Assembly (NCBI GenBank): GCA_964631945.1
Contig: CAZWAY010000001.1
Coordinates: forward strand, 1-64,000
DNA: 64,000 nt
Direction of reading: 5' to 3'
Source: JABFRZ01 sp964631945
GTDB taxonomy: Bacteria > Planctomycetota > UBA1135 > GCA-002686595
Below are positions 45,764-55,745 of the stretch, piece after piece (position 1 is the stretch's first letter; each line of letters begins with the position of its first letter). Below the pieces are notes generated by a model. The model saw only the letters and a program-made list of their open reading frames with translations, was not told the DNA's origin and made no database searches. The position numbers and the translations under genes were made by a program.

Positions 45764-47989
45764 ATGACCAGGACCCACTCGAGGCTGCTGCTCGCCGCTG
45801 TCCTGCTCGCGCTCTTCGGCCCGCTGCTCGCGCGCGGCGAGGTCGTCTATCCGAGCGACAACACGCTCGAACTGGGCCTGTCCGCGGACGAGGCCATCGG
45901 CCGCCCGTCGAATCGCAATCTCGGCGACGTCAGCCAGAGCTTCCTGCCGGCCCTGCACCACCAGCTGCGCGGCAACTCCTCGGGCTGGATCGCGGGCTGG
46001 GATCCGCACAACGAGCTCGGCCATCCGGCGGTGCAGGCCTGCGGGCTCGGCAAGGCGTTCTTCCTGACCCACGTCTTCTCGTGGTTCAGCGCCGACGCCT
46101 ATCGGGTCTACACCTGGCTCGCGCTCGCGGCCGTCTCGCTCACCTGCCTGTTCGGGTTGCTCCTGTTCGAGAGCCTCGGGCTGCACCCGGCGGCCTGCCT
46201 GATGGGCGCGCTCGGCCTCGGACTGGGCAGCCTGTCCACGGTCTCGATCACCTTCGTGCTGTTCCACTGGGGCGTGTGCTGGTCGACGGCGCTGCTGTGG
46301 GCCACGACCGTCTTCGTGCGCCGGCCGACGGCGCTGCGCGCCCTGGCCATCGCGTTCTTCGTGCACGCCCTGCTGCTCTCGGCCTATCCACAGCGGATCG
46401 TCTGGCAAGCCTACGTCCTCACGGGCCATGCCCTGTGCCTGTGCGCGCGCCATCGTTCGGGCTGGCGCCCACGGCTCGCGCTGGTGGCGCAGATCGGCGC
46501 CTGCGCCCTGGTCGGGGTCGTCAGCGCCGTTCCGACCTACCTCGATCTCCTGCAGGTGGCGGCGGGTTCCTCACGGCTCGGCATCGATCACGAATTCCTG
46601 GCCAAGGTGCTGCAGAGCTTCGAGACCCTTGGCGACCTCGGCCTGTTCGTGGCGAACCTGTTCGACCCCTTCCTGTTCGGGAACCCGATGGCGCAGGAGC
46701 GCGCCGCCGACGGCAACACGCTGGCGCTGACGCCACTGCTCTCGGGGCTCGCCTGCGCCTCGCTCGCGCTCGGCCAGTGGCGCCGGCTGTGGCCGGTCTT
46801 CGGTTTCATCCTGGTGACGTTCGTCTTGACCCTCTGGGAACGGGGCTTCGGCTTCGCCGCCAGCTACCTCGGCCTCGGCTTCTCGCGCACCGCGCCCTGG
46901 AGTCAGGCCTTCGCGCCGCTGGTGATCCTGGGGGCCTTCGCCGCCGACCACGCGTTGCGCGCGCCGAGCGCCGGCCGCTGGCGCGGCCCGCTCCTGGCGC
47001 TCGCGATGTCGCTGGCCGGTTTCGCGGGCGCGCTGTGCACGGAGTTCGAGCTCGAGCGCAGCTACGCGGCCCTGGCAGGCGTACTCGCGCTCGGCACGAG
47101 CGTGTTCCTGTACACGCGTCGCGCGGGCCTGCTGGTGGTGCTGAGCGTGGCGAGCGCGCTCCTCTACGGCTGGCCCCTGCGCACGAACCGCGGCCTGGAC
47201 GAGATCCGCTTCGACTCACCGATCGTCGCGTACCTGCGCACGCAGACGGCCTCCGGGACGCGCTACGCCTGGATCGGGGACGCTCCCTGGGAATCGACGC
47301 GCACCCGCAACACGGTGCTCGGTCCCAACCGCGAGGGCTTCTACGACTTGCGCAGCATCCACACCTACAACCCCCTGTCCTCGCGTCTCTACCAGCGCTG
47401 GGCGACGAATTTCGCCGGCCCCCAGGTCGACCGCAGCCACGGACGCCGCTTCTCGCGCGTGATGAACCCGAGGTGGCGCAGCGGACTCGGCTTCTCGGGC
47501 GTGGAGATCCTGCTCTCGCGCCAGCGGCTCGAGCCCGGCAAGGCCGACTTCCTGCTCGAGTTCGACGGCATCTTCGTCCATCGCCTGCCGATCGAGACGA
47601 AGCTCCAGCGCCAGGTGACGAGCTGGGAGCGCACGGAAGGAGGGTCGTTGCGGCTCGCGCCGGCCGAACAGGCCGGGCGAGGCCTGGTGGTCGAGCGCCT
47701 CCTGGACGAGGACGAGCACTTGCGCTTCCGCACGACCCCGCTCGAGCGGGAAACGCTGCTCGCGATCAGCCAGCAACACCATGCGGGCTGGAGGGCCTGG
47801 AGCGCGGGCCGCGCGCTCGAGACCGTGCTGGTCGACGAGTTTTACCAGGGCGTGTTGCTCCCGCCCGGCACGTCGGAGGTCGAGCTCGAGTACCGCTCGC
47901 CGATCCGCTGGAGCTGGATCCCCCAGGCCGCCTTCGGGCTCGCGGGCGCGCTGCTCGGGCTGGCGGCGTTGCGGCGACGCCGGGCGTGA
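45764..47989 (+). CDS. YfhO-like polytopic membrane protein
   Basis: A 741-aa protein with about 12 membrane segments in the first 480 residues and a soluble C-terminal domain closed by a final helix and an R-R-R-R tail. Early motifs (Y-P-S-D-N, G-D-V-S-Q-S-F-L-P, W-D-P-H-N-E-L-G-H-P) match the YfhO family, which belongs to the GT-C-like group and in Firmicutes helps glycosylate lipoteichoic acid. A role in lipid-linked sugar transfer is an inference. Confidence 0.75.
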   Translation: MTRTHSRLLLAAVLLALFGPLLARGEVVYPSDNTLELGLSADEAIGRPSNRNLGDVSQSFLPALHHQLRGNSSGWIAGWDPHNELGHPAVQACGLGKAFFLTHVFSWFSADAYRVYTWLALAAVSLTCLFGLLLFESLGLHPAACLMGALGLGLGSLSTVSITFVLFHWGVCWSTALLWATTVFVRRPTALRALAIAFFVHALLLSAYPQRIVWQAYVLTGHALCLCARHRSGWRPRLALVAQIGACALVGVVSAVPTYLDLLQVAAGSSRLGIDHEFLAKVLQSFETLGDLGLFVANLFDPFLFGNPMAQERAADGNTLALTPLLSGLACASLALGQWRRLWPVFGFILVTFVLTLWERGFGFAASYLGLGFSRTAPWSQAFAPLVILGAFAADHALRAPSAGRWRGPLLALAMSLAGFAGALCTEFELERSYAALAGVLALGTSVFLYTRRAGLLVVLSVASALLYGWPLRTNRGLDEIRFDSPIVAYLRTQTASGTRYAWIGDAPWESTRTRNTVLGPNREGFYDLRSIHTYNPLSSRLYQRWATNFAGPQVDRSHGRRFSRVMNPRWRSGLGFSGVEILLSRQRLEPGKADFLLEFDGIFVHRLPIETKLQRQVTSWERTEGGSLRLAPAEQAGRGLVVERLLDEDEHLRFRTTPLERETLLAISQQHHAGWRAWSAGRALETVLVDEFYQGVLLPPGTSEVELEYRSPIRWSWIPQAAFGLAGALLGLAALRRRRA

Positions 47990-48005
47990 GGAGGCCGTGG
48001 ACGCG

Positions 48006-49706
48006 ATGACGACCCCCGATCGCGGAGAAAAGACGAGCGCCGGGATCCTGCTCGCGCTGCTCTTGGCCGGTCTGGCCGCCACGCTCTTCGGCCGGCGCCT
48101 GCCCGCGCCGCTCGGACTCGCGGCCGCGCCGGAGCGCTTCTCGGCGGGCCGCGCCCATGCCCTGGTGGCCGAGATCGCCCGCGCGCCGCACCCCGTGGGC
48201 TCGCCGGAACACGAGCGCGTGCGCACGCTCGTGCTGGCGCGCCTGGCCGCGCTCGGCTTCGCGGCCGAGGAGCAGCACGGCTCGGCGCGCGGACGCGCGC
48301 TCACCAACCTGGTGCTGCACGTGCCCGGCTCGGCGCCGACGGGCACGCTGCTGTGCCTGGCGCACTACGACTCGGTGCCCACGGGCCCCGGCGCGGGCGA
48401 CGATTCCGTGGGCGTTGCCGCCTGGCTGGAGGCCTTCCGAGCGCTGCAGGCGCGCGGCTGGCGGCCGCGCAACGACGTGCTCTTGGTGCTCACGGACGGC
48501 GAAGAGCTCGGCCTGCTCGGCGCGCGCCTGTTCACCGAGCACCCGCGCGCGCAAGACGTGGCCTGCGTGGTGAACCTCGAGGCGATCGGGAACGGCGGGC
48601 CGGCGGTGCTGTTCCAGCTCGGGCGCGAGAACGGTGCCTGCGTGCGCGCCTTCGCGCAGGCCGTGACGGCGCCGACCGGGACCTCGCTCGGCGACGCGGT
48701 CTATCGGCGCATGCCGAACGACACCGACCTGACGGTCTTCCTGCAGCGCGGCGTCGCCGGCTTCAACCTGGCGCTGACCACCGGTAGCCCGGCCTACCAC
48801 GCGCCCCACGACACGCCCGCCAACCTCGACCCGCGCAGCCTGCAGCACCTGGGCGAGTGCGCGCTGGCGCTGGCCGAGCACCTCGGCGCGGCCGATCTCA
48901 CGGCGCTGCGCGCGCCCGACGAGACCTTCTTCGACCTGCTCGGCTACGGCCTCGTGCGTTACTCGAAGGCCTGGGACGGCTTGCTCGCGCTGCTCGCCAG
49001 CGCGCTGGCGCTGCTCGCCTGCGGCCAGGCGCGCGCGAAGGGGCGCGAACTACTGGAGCTCGCGTTGCGCCACGCAGGCGAGGTCGCGCTCGTGGCCGGC
49101 GGCACGGGGCTGTGCTTCTGGCTGCTCGACTCGGGCGTGGCGCTGGTGGCGCCCGCGCCGGACTGGGTGCCGGGCAACACGACCAGCGGTGCGTTGCTCT
49201 TCGCCGGCGTGCTCCTGCTGGCCGCCGGGGCCGAGCTGGTGCTGGCCGGCACGCGGACGGGCGCGCACCCCGCGCGCCCCGGCACGCTCGCGCTCCTGTG
49301 GAGCGGTGCGGCCCTGGCCGCGCTGCGCTGGCTGCCGGGCGCCGGCTTCGTCTTCGCCTGGCCGGCGATCCTGGCGGCGATCGGGATGCTGGCGACCAGC
49401 GGGCGGCCGCGCGCGCGTCTCGGCGCCGCGCTGCTCGCGCTCGGCTTCGCCGGCGCGCTCGTGCTCGGGCTGCCGATCCTGCACCTCTTGTTGCAGCTCT
49501 TCCTGCGCGCGCCCCTGCCCGCCGTGCTCCTGACGAGCGCGTGGCTGGCCTCGAGCGCCGGCATGTTCACGCTCGTCTTCCAGCGCATCCAGCGCGCGCT
49601 TCCGTGGGCCCGCGCGACGCTGCTCGCAGCCGGTGCGCTGGCGCTGCTCGCCTCGGTGCTGGTCGCGCGCGTGCTGGCCTGGCGTCAGGGCGCGCTCTGG
49701 CCCTGA
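48006..49706 (+). CDS. membrane-bound M28-family aminopeptidase
   Basis: 566 aa. A short N-terminal helix is followed by an M28 catalytic domain (residues ~45-290). It has A-H-Y-D-S-V-P, G-A-G-D-D-S-V-G, D-G-E-E-L-G-L-L-G and H-A-P-H-D-T-P, giving the two-zinc set. The C-terminal 250 residues form about seven to nine helices, as in the eukaryotic Fxna/Pff1 branch of M28. GAGGAGG about 11 nt upstream supports ATG 48006. The protease domain should face the periplasm. Confidence 0.85.
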   Translation: MTTPDRGEKTSAGILLALLLAGLAATLFGRRLPAPLGLAAAPERFSAGRAHALVAEIARAPHPVGSPEHERVRTLVLARLAALGFAAEEQHGSARGRALTNLVLHVPGSAPTGTLLCLAHYDSVPTGPGAGDDSVGVAAWLEAFRALQARGWRPRNDVLLVLTDGEELGLLGARLFTEHPRAQDVACVVNLEAIGNGGPAVLFQLGRENGACVRAFAQAVTAPTGTSLGDAVYRRMPNDTDLTVFLQRGVAGFNLALTTGSPAYHAPHDTPANLDPRSLQHLGECALALAEHLGAADLTALRAPDETFFDLLGYGLVRYSKAWDGLLALLASALALLACGQARAKGRELLELALRHAGEVALVAGGTGLCFWLLDSGVALVAPAPDWVPGNTTSGALLFAGVLLLAAGAELVLAGTRTGAHPARPGTLALLWSGAALAALRWLPGAGFVFAWPAILAAIGMLATSGRPRARLGAALLALGFAGALVLGLPILHLLLQLFLRAPLPAVLLTSAWLASSAGMFTLVFQRIQRALPWARATLLAAGALALLASVLVARVLAWRQGALWP

Positions 49707-49823
49707 CCCGGCGCCGCGCTACGCAAGCCGAACCCACCGTGGTGCAAGGGCCCGCGCCCGATTCGCAACAATCCGGGCCCGACGCGAGCCGCTCGCCGAC
49801 GTCGCCCGATCCGGAGTAGCCGC

Positions 49824-51068
49824 ATGCCGATCGCTCTCGCCCTCGCGCTCGTCCCCGGCCTGGTTCCGCTGCAGGAGCGCGACTCCCTCGCGCTCTGGAG
49901 CGAGGACGTGCTGCAACTCGTGGCCGAGATCGAGCGCCTGCACCCGAAGCCCTTCTTCGCTTGTCCTCAGGAGGACTTCGAGGCGGGGGTGGACGAGTTC
50001 CTCGGCGCGGTCGCGGATGCGGACGGACCGCACGCGCTGGTGGGCCTGATGCGACTGGTCGCGCGCCTGTCGCAGGCGGGACGCGACGGGCACACGAGCG
50101 TGTGGCCCATGACCGCGAGCTACCTGCCGCTGCGCGTCTACGCCTTCGCCGACGGCTGGTTCGTGGTCGACGCGGATCCCGAACAGCGCCGGTGGATCGG
50201 GGCCGAGCTGGTCACGCTGGGCGGCGTGCCGATCGAGGAGGCCTGCAAGCGACTGGCGCCGCTCCTGACCTGCGACAACGAATGGAACCGCAAGGTGAAG
50301 CTCGCCCAGGCGCTCGCCTGCGCCGACCTGCTGGCGGGCACGGACCTGGCCGCCGAGCCAGGTCACGTACGGCTCGAGCTGCTGCGCGACGGCCAGCGCT
50401 CCGCGCTCGAGCTCGCCAGCGTCCGCCACAGCCTGTTCGAGCTGTGGAACGGCTTCAACCTGCCGACGCGGCCAGGTGTGACCTGGCTCGAGGGCCGCGA
50501 GCAGGCCTACCGTCTGCAAGTCCTCGAGCCCGAGCACGCGCTGTACGCGCAGTTCAACGAGGTCACCGCGGACGCCGGCACGGGTCAGACCCTGGGTGCC
50601 TTCGCGGCCGAGCTCGTGCGCACCTTCGAGGAACGCCGGCTGAGCCGGGTGATCGTGGACGTGCGCTCGAACCGCGGCGGCGACAACACCACCTTCGGCC
50701 CGCTGATCACCGCGCTGCAGACGCCCGCGCTGGCCCGGCCCGGCGTCGTGTTCGCGCTCATCGGGCGCGAGACCTTCTCTGCCGCCGGCAACTTCGTGAC
50801 CGTCCTCGAGCGCGACACCAGTGCCATCCTGGTGGGCGAGCCCACCGGCGGCGCGCCCAACCAGTACGGCGACGCCCGGCGCGTGCCCCTGCCCAATCAC
50901 CCCGACGTGATCGTGCACGTCTCGACCCGCTACCACCAGTTCGCGAAGCCCGACGACCGCCGCCTGACGCACGAACCGCAGCTGGCCGTGCCGCTGCGCT
51001 CGGTCGACTACTTCGGTGGCCGCGATCCCGTGCTGCGCGCGGCGCTGGACTACCAGCCGCCGCGCTGA
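49824..51068 (+). CDS. S41-like (tail-specific protease type) peptidase
   Basis: 414 aa with a weak signal at the N-terminus (A-L-A-L-A-L-V-P-G-L-V-P). The catalytic half shows V-I-V-D-V-R-S-N-R-G-G-D, G-R-E-T-F-S-A-A-G-N-F with the nucleophile Ser, and G-E-P-T-G-G-A-P-N, all typical of S41. No PDZ domain was recognised between residues 90 and 190, unlike CtpA. It probably acts outside the cytoplasm. The M13 peptidase gene is convergent 19 bp away. Confidence 0.82.
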   Translation: MPIALALALVPGLVPLQERDSLALWSEDVLQLVAEIERLHPKPFFACPQEDFEAGVDEFLGAVADADGPHALVGLMRLVARLSQAGRDGHTSVWPMTASYLPLRVYAFADGWFVVDADPEQRRWIGAELVTLGGVPIEEACKRLAPLLTCDNEWNRKVKLAQALACADLLAGTDLAAEPGHVRLELLRDGQRSALELASVRHSLFELWNGFNLPTRPGVTWLEGREQAYRLQVLEPEHALYAQFNEVTADAGTGQTLGAFAAELVRTFEERRLSRVIVDVRSNRGGDNTTFGPLITALQTPALARPGVVFALIGRETFSAAGNFVTVLERDTSAILVGEPTGGAPNQYGDARRVPLPNHPDVIVHVSTRYHQFAKPDDRRLTHEPQLAVPLRSVDYFGGRDPVLRAALDYQPPR

Positions 51069-51087
51069 CCCGCCCGGCGGGCCAGGC

Positions 51088-53154
51088 TCACCAGATGCGC
51101 GCGCGCTCGGCGCGCGGGCGGAGCGCTGGCGATTCGTCGGCCAAGTCGAAGGCCGCCTGGAACGCGTCCAGGTTGGAGAGCGGCCCGATCGCGCGGAAGC
51201 GCGCGGGAGCGTGCGGGTTCGTGTTGACCTGCAGCTTGAGGGCCGCCTCGGTGTAGTTGTGGCGCCAGGCCCGGGCCCAGGCCAGGAACAGGCGCTGGGC
51301 CGGGGTGAAGCCGTCGATCGGGGCCACGCGCTGGTTCGCCAGCCGCAGCATCAAGGCGTCGTGGGCGATCGTGAGCCCGGCGAGGTCGGCCAGGTTCTCG
51401 CCCAGGGTCAGCTTGCCGTTGACGTGCAGCTCGTCGAGCGCGACGTAGCCGTCGAACTGGTCCACGACCACCTGGGCGCGGCGCTCGAACTCGGCCCGGT
51501 CGTCGGCGCTCCACCAGTTGGCGAGATTGCCCTGCGCGTCGAACTGGCTGCCCGCGTCGTCGAAGCCGTGCGTGATCTCGTGCCCGATCACCGCTCCCAT
51601 CGCGCCGTAGTTCAGCGCGTCGTCGTAGGCTTCGTCGAAGAACGGCGGCTGCAGGATGCCGGCCGGGAAGGTGATGTCGTTGTTGGTCGGGTTGTAGCCG
51701 GCGTTGACGAGGTAGGCGGGCATGCCCCACTCCTGCTTGTCCACCGGCTTGCCGGCCTTGGCCAGGTCGTAGTGGAACTGGAAGGCCCGCGCCCGCATGT
51801 GGTTCTCGGCGTAGGACTCGCGCCCGAGCTCGAGCCCGGTCCAGTCGCGCCACGCGTCGGGGTAGCCGATCTTGGTGACGAAGGTCGCGAGCTTGCCCAG
51901 CGCCTGCGTGCGCGTCTCGTCGCTCATCCAGGCCAGGCCCTCGAGCCGCGCACGGAAGGCCGCGAGCAGGTCCGCCACCATCTGCTGGCAACGCTCCTTG
52001 GCGCGCGGGCTGAAGGTGCGCTCGACGAAGGCCTGGCCGAGCGCTTCGCCCAGATTCTCGCCGGTGGCGTCGATCACGCGCTTCCAGCGCGGGCGCTGTT
52101 CCTCGGCGCCGCCCAGCGTGCGCCCGAAGAAGGCGAAGTCCTCCAGCTCGAAGGCGCGTCCCAGGAACGGGGCCTGGGCCGTGACCAGCCGCCAGCGCAG
52201 GTAGGTCTTCCAGTCGTCGAGCGAGCGCTCGCCCAGCAGCCGGTCGAAGGCCCGGAAGTAGTCCGGCGCGATCGGGTTGACGGCCTGGCGCGGGTCGTGC
52301 CCGAGTGCGGTGAAGTAGGCGCTCCAGTCGAAACGCGGCGTCAGGGCCTGGAGCTCGGCCAGGTCGAGCTTGTTCTGCAGGTTGCGGGGATCGCGGAAGT
52401 CGAGCGCGCCGAAGCCGCTGCGCGCGAGCTCGGTCTCCAGCCCGAGCACGAGCGCGGCGTGCTCCGAGCTGGCGGAATCACCGAGCAGGGCCATCATGCG
52501 CGCGATGTGCTCCTGGTACTGCCGGCGCAGCTCGGTCGACTCGGCGTCGTCGCGCAGGTAGTAGTCCTTCTCGGGTAGCCCCATGCCGTCCTGGGCCACG
52601 TAGAGCAGGTTCGTGCCCGCCGCGGAGAGGTCGGCGAAGACGCTGATCCCGAAGGGACCGGAGACGCCGCGCGGATGGAGGCGCGCGAGCAGCGCCGGAA
52701 GGCCGGCCGTGTCACCCAGCGCGTCGATCGCGGCCAGCTCGTCCGCGAGTGGCGTCACGCCCTGGGCCTCGATGGCCGCCTCGTCCATGCCGCTGGCGTA
52801 GAAGTCGCCGAGCCTCCGGTGCAGCGCATCGCCGGGCTGTGCGGCGGCTTGCTCGAGGATCGCGCGCAGCACGAGCTGGTTCCGCTGGTCGATCTCGTGG
52901 AACACGCCCCACGAGGACTCGTCGGGGGGCACGGGATTGGCGGCCAGCCAGCCGCCGTTCACGTAGCGGTAGAAGTCGTGTCCCGGGTCGAGTCCGAGCT
53001 CCATGTCGGCCAGCGACAGGCCCGAGCCGGGCGTCGCCACGTGCACGGGGCTCGTCTTGCTCGAACTGGCCCTACCCGGGTCGGTCGACGTACAGGCGAT
53101 CAGGGCCGTGGGCACGAAGGCGAGGGCGAGCGCGAGGTGGAGGCGCGGGAGCAT
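51088..53154 (-). CDS. M13-family (neprilysin-like) zinc endopeptidase
   Basis: A 688-aa lipoprotein-type peptidase (signal ending T-A-L-I-A-C). The N-terminal all-helical domain starts D-F-Y-R-Y-V-N-G-G-W. The zinc motif is G-H-E-I-T-H-G-F-D with the third ligand in E-N-L-A-D. N-A-G-Y-N-P-T-N-N-D-I is the substrate-binding region, and the protein ends in Trp as M13 enzymes do. It cleaves peptides outside the cytoplasm. Length is normal for the family. Confidence 0.93.
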   Translation of the reverse strand: MLPRLHLALALAFVPTALIACTSTDPGRASSSKTSPVHVATPGSGLSLADMELGLDPGHDFYRYVNGGWLAANPVPPDESSWGVFHEIDQRNQLVLRAILEQAAAQPGDALHRRLGDFYASGMDEAAIEAQGVTPLADELAAIDALGDTAGLPALLARLHPRGVSGPFGISVFADLSAAGTNLLYVAQDGMGLPEKDYYLRDDAESTELRRQYQEHIARMMALLGDSASSEHAALVLGLETELARSGFGALDFRDPRNLQNKLDLAELQALTPRFDWSAYFTALGHDPRQAVNPIAPDYFRAFDRLLGERSLDDWKTYLRWRLVTAQAPFLGRAFELEDFAFFGRTLGGAEEQRPRWKRVIDATGENLGEALGQAFVERTFSPRAKERCQQMVADLLAAFRARLEGLAWMSDETRTQALGKLATFVTKIGYPDAWRDWTGLELGRESYAENHMRARAFQFHYDLAKAGKPVDKQEWGMPAYLVNAGYNPTNNDITFPAGILQPPFFDEAYDDALNYGAMGAVIGHEITHGFDDAGSQFDAQGNLANWWSADDRAEFERRAQVVVDQFDGYVALDELHVNGKLTLGENLADLAGLTIAHDALMLRLANQRVAPIDGFTPAQRLFLAWARAWRHNYTEAALKLQVNTNPHAPARFRAIGPLSNLDAFQAAFDLADESPALRPRAERARIW

Positions 53155-53405
53155 GCGAGTTCCGTGGCTGCGGGGTCGTTCCGCCGAATGCGGGCGCAAC
53201 AGGATGGGAAGCGCCGCCGGCCCCGGCAAGCGACGGAGTGCGCGGCTGGACTGGAGCGGGCCCTTCTCGGCCGAGTTTCCCGGCCTCGCGCGCGCGGACG
53301 GGGTATCTGCAATAGGAGCCTTCGTCGGTGACGCGGAACTTCCTTCGTGTTGCGCCCGCGGCGAGCTTCCACCACACATCGCCCATCTCCAGCCCAGGAA
53401 ATCCC

Positions 53406-53897
53406 ATGCTTCGCACCCTCCTCGCCGGCGTCCTCGGCGCCCTGCTCGCCCTTCCGGCCGCTTCCATGAGCGGCCAAGTCACTGCCACTCCCACCACGAA
53501 CAATCCCATCCTGGGACGCGCCTACGGGGCCTGGGACCTGCCGCGCAAGACGGATGCCGGAGACGTGCGCGGGCTCCTGGTCGAGGTCGGCGGCCGGCGC
53601 CTCGCGCTCGAGGCCAAGCTCTTTCCCGCGCCCGTGCGCGGCGATCTCCAGACCGGTCGCCTGGTAGGCTCGCTGTTCGAGCTCGACTCCGAGGGCAATC
53701 CCGGTCGCCCGGTGGCCGACGTGCTCGGGACCTACCTCGGGGGCCGTGATGGACTCGGCAAGTTCGACGCCACGATCCTGACCCGCGACCCGCGTCCGCT
53801 CGAACGCATCGGCCGCATCGAGGGTCGCTTCGCCGATCCGCTGGTCAACGGCAAGGACCCGATCGGCCGCTTCCGTGGCCGCTGGGCCCTGCGCTGA
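53406..53897 (+). CDS. small secreted protein of unknown function
   Basis: 163 aa with a clear Sec signal (L-R-T-L-L-A-G-V-L-G-A-L-L-A-L-P). The mature part is beta-rich with a Gly/Arg pattern (G-R-A-Y-G-A-W-D, G-R-I-E-G-R-F-A-D-P, G-R-F-R-G-R-W) that repeats loosely, suggesting a small barrel or sandwich. AGGAAAT before ATG 53406 fixes the start. It is divergent from the M13 gene. No family recognised. Confidence 0.65.
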   Translation: MLRTLLAGVLGALLALPAASMSGQVTATPTTNNPILGRAYGAWDLPRKTDAGDVRGLLVEVGGRRLALEAKLFPAPVRGDLQTGRLVGSLFELDSEGNPGRPVADVLGTYLGGRDGLGKFDATILTRDPRPLERIGRIEGRFADPLVNGKDPIGRFRGRWALR

Positions 53898-53962
53898 AGG
53901 CGAGCGCGCGAGCTCGCAGGTGAGCGCGGCGTGCATCGTCCACGCCGCGTCACCGAGCGAGC

Positions 53963-55645
53963 TCAGCGCGCCGCGCGCAGCATGGCCTCGCGCACGGCCT
54001 TGAACTCGGAACCGGGCTTCCACTCCGGCCAGGTCTGGGTCTCGGAGACGGCCCAGGCGACGCGCAGGTAGAGCGCCACGTCCTCCAGCGCTCCGCTCAT
54101 GTCCCAGTCGGCGCGCACCTCGTCCGAGGGCTTGTGGTAGTCCTCGGCCGTGTAGCGCTCGCGCTGCGCGCGCCCCCAGCCCGCCGGACGGCCGCGGTAG
54201 TCGACGCCCGACTCGGCGTAGAGCGCGGGCACACCCTGCTTCACGAACGAGAAGTGGTCGGAGCGGAAGTAGAAGCCCTTCTCGGGCTCGGCGTCCGGCT
54301 CGATCCGACGGCCCTGCAGCGCGGCCGCGCGCGCCACGACCTCGTCCAGGGTCGAGAACCCCTGGCCGATGTTGACGACGTCGAGCGTGCGCCCGTAGGG
54401 GTTGAGCCCGTCCATGTTGACGTTGGCCAGCGTGCGCGCGAGCGGGTGCAGCGGGTGCGCGGCGTAGTACTTCGAGCCCAAGAGGCCCTTCTCCTCGGCC
54501 GTCACGGCCAGGAACAGGATCGAGCGCTCGGGCTCGAGCTGCGTGAAGGCCCGCGCCAGCTCGAGCAGCGCGGCGGTGCCCGAGGCGTTGTCGAGCGCGC
54601 CGTTGAAGATCGGGTCGTCGGTGCGGCTCGGGTCCTTGCCGAGGTGGTCCCAGTGCGCGGTGAGGACGATCCACTCGTCGCGCTTCAGCGGGTGTGAGCC
54701 GCGCCGCGCGGCGACCACGTTGCTCGACTCGATCGTGCGGATCTTCGCGCGGCAGGCGAAGTTCGCGTGCGCACCGGGCAGCACCAGCGGACGGAAGTCG
54801 CGCGAGAGCGCGCTCTGCTTCAGGCGCTCGAAGTCGAGCCCGCTCTCCGCGCACAGCCGCACGGCCACCTCGCGCTGGATCCAGCTCTCGATCGGCGCGT
54901 GCGCCTCGGCCGCGCCAGGCCCGGCGATGTCGAAGCCCTCGCGGCCCCAGCTGCCGGAGACGACCTCCCAGGGATAGCCCGCCGGCCCGGTCTCGTGCAC
55001 CAGGATCGCCGCCGCGGCGCCCTTCGCCTTGGCGATCTCGAACTTGTACGTCCAGCGGCCGTAGTAGGTCATGGCCTTGCCGCGGAAGAGCGCCTCGTCG
55101 AGTTGCGTCGGATCGCGCGGGTCGGAGAGGGGCGGATCGTTGACGAGCATCACGATCGCCTTGCCCTTCACGTCCACGTCCTTGTAGTCGTCCCAGCCGT
55201 ACTCGGGCGCGACCGTGCCGTAGCCCACGAACACGAGCTCGAGCCCGGCCAGGTCGACGCGTTCCAGGCGCGAGAGCGCGACGTAGTCCTTCAGGCGCTC
55301 GAGCGCCAGCGTCCCGCCCGCGGTGCTGAACGAGGCCTCCGAGCCCGTCTCGAAGCCCATCAGCGGCACCTTCTGCACGTAGCTCCCGTCCGGATTGCCC
55401 GGCTCGAGCCCGAGCGCGCGGAACTGGTTCACCAGGTACGCCACGGTCTTCTGGTCGCCCGGCGTGCCCGGCCCTCGGCCCTCGAACTCGTCGCTGGCCA
55501 GCACGCGCACGTGCGCCATCAGCTCGTCGCTCGACAGGCCGGCGAGCGCCGCCTCCAGATCCTTGCCGGATCCCGGGCGTCCGCCCGGGGCAGAGCACGC
55601 CGCCAGTGCGGCCAGGGCGAGGACGAGCGGGACGGGCTGGGTCAT
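53963..55645 (-). CDS. M28-family peptidase lipoprotein with PA domain
   Basis: 560 aa with a lipoprotein signal ending A-L-A-A-C. A PA-type insertion lies at about residues 120-290. The M28 zinc ligands are visible in T-A-H-W-D-H-L-G, G-A-L-D-N-A-S-G, T-A-E-E-K-G, N-M-D-G-L-N-P and D-Y-H-K-P-S-D-E. It resembles bacterial PSMA/aminopeptidase-Y-like enzymes. GGAGAT 8 nt before ATG 55645 supports the start. Confidence 0.92.
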   Translation of the reverse strand: MTQPVPLVLALAALAACSAPGGRPGSGKDLEAALAGLSSDELMAHVRVLASDEFEGRGPGTPGDQKTVAYLVNQFRALGLEPGNPDGSYVQKVPLMGFETGSEASFSTAGGTLALERLKDYVALSRLERVDLAGLELVFVGYGTVAPEYGWDDYKDVDVKGKAIVMLVNDPPLSDPRDPTQLDEALFRGKAMTYYGRWTYKFEIAKAKGAAAAILVHETGPAGYPWEVVSGSWGREGFDIAGPGAAEAHAPIESWIQREVAVRLCAESGLDFERLKQSALSRDFRPLVLPGAHANFACRAKIRTIESSNVVAARRGSHPLKRDEWIVLTAHWDHLGKDPSRTDDPIFNGALDNASGTAALLELARAFTQLEPERSILFLAVTAEEKGLLGSKYYAAHPLHPLARTLANVNMDGLNPYGRTLDVVNIGQGFSTLDEVVARAAALQGRRIEPDAEPEKGFYFRSDHFSFVKQGVPALYAESGVDYRGRPAGWGRAQRERYTAEDYHKPSDEVRADWDMSGALEDVALYLRVAWAVSETQTWPEWKPGSEFKAVREAMLRAAR

Positions 55646-55745
55646 GTTCTGGATCTCCGTTGTTCGGGCGCGTGAGGATAGCGTCCGGAACACGGGCTCG
55701 TCCGCGCTCTCGGCCAGCCCGACGGCCCGGCGCTATCCTGCCCGC

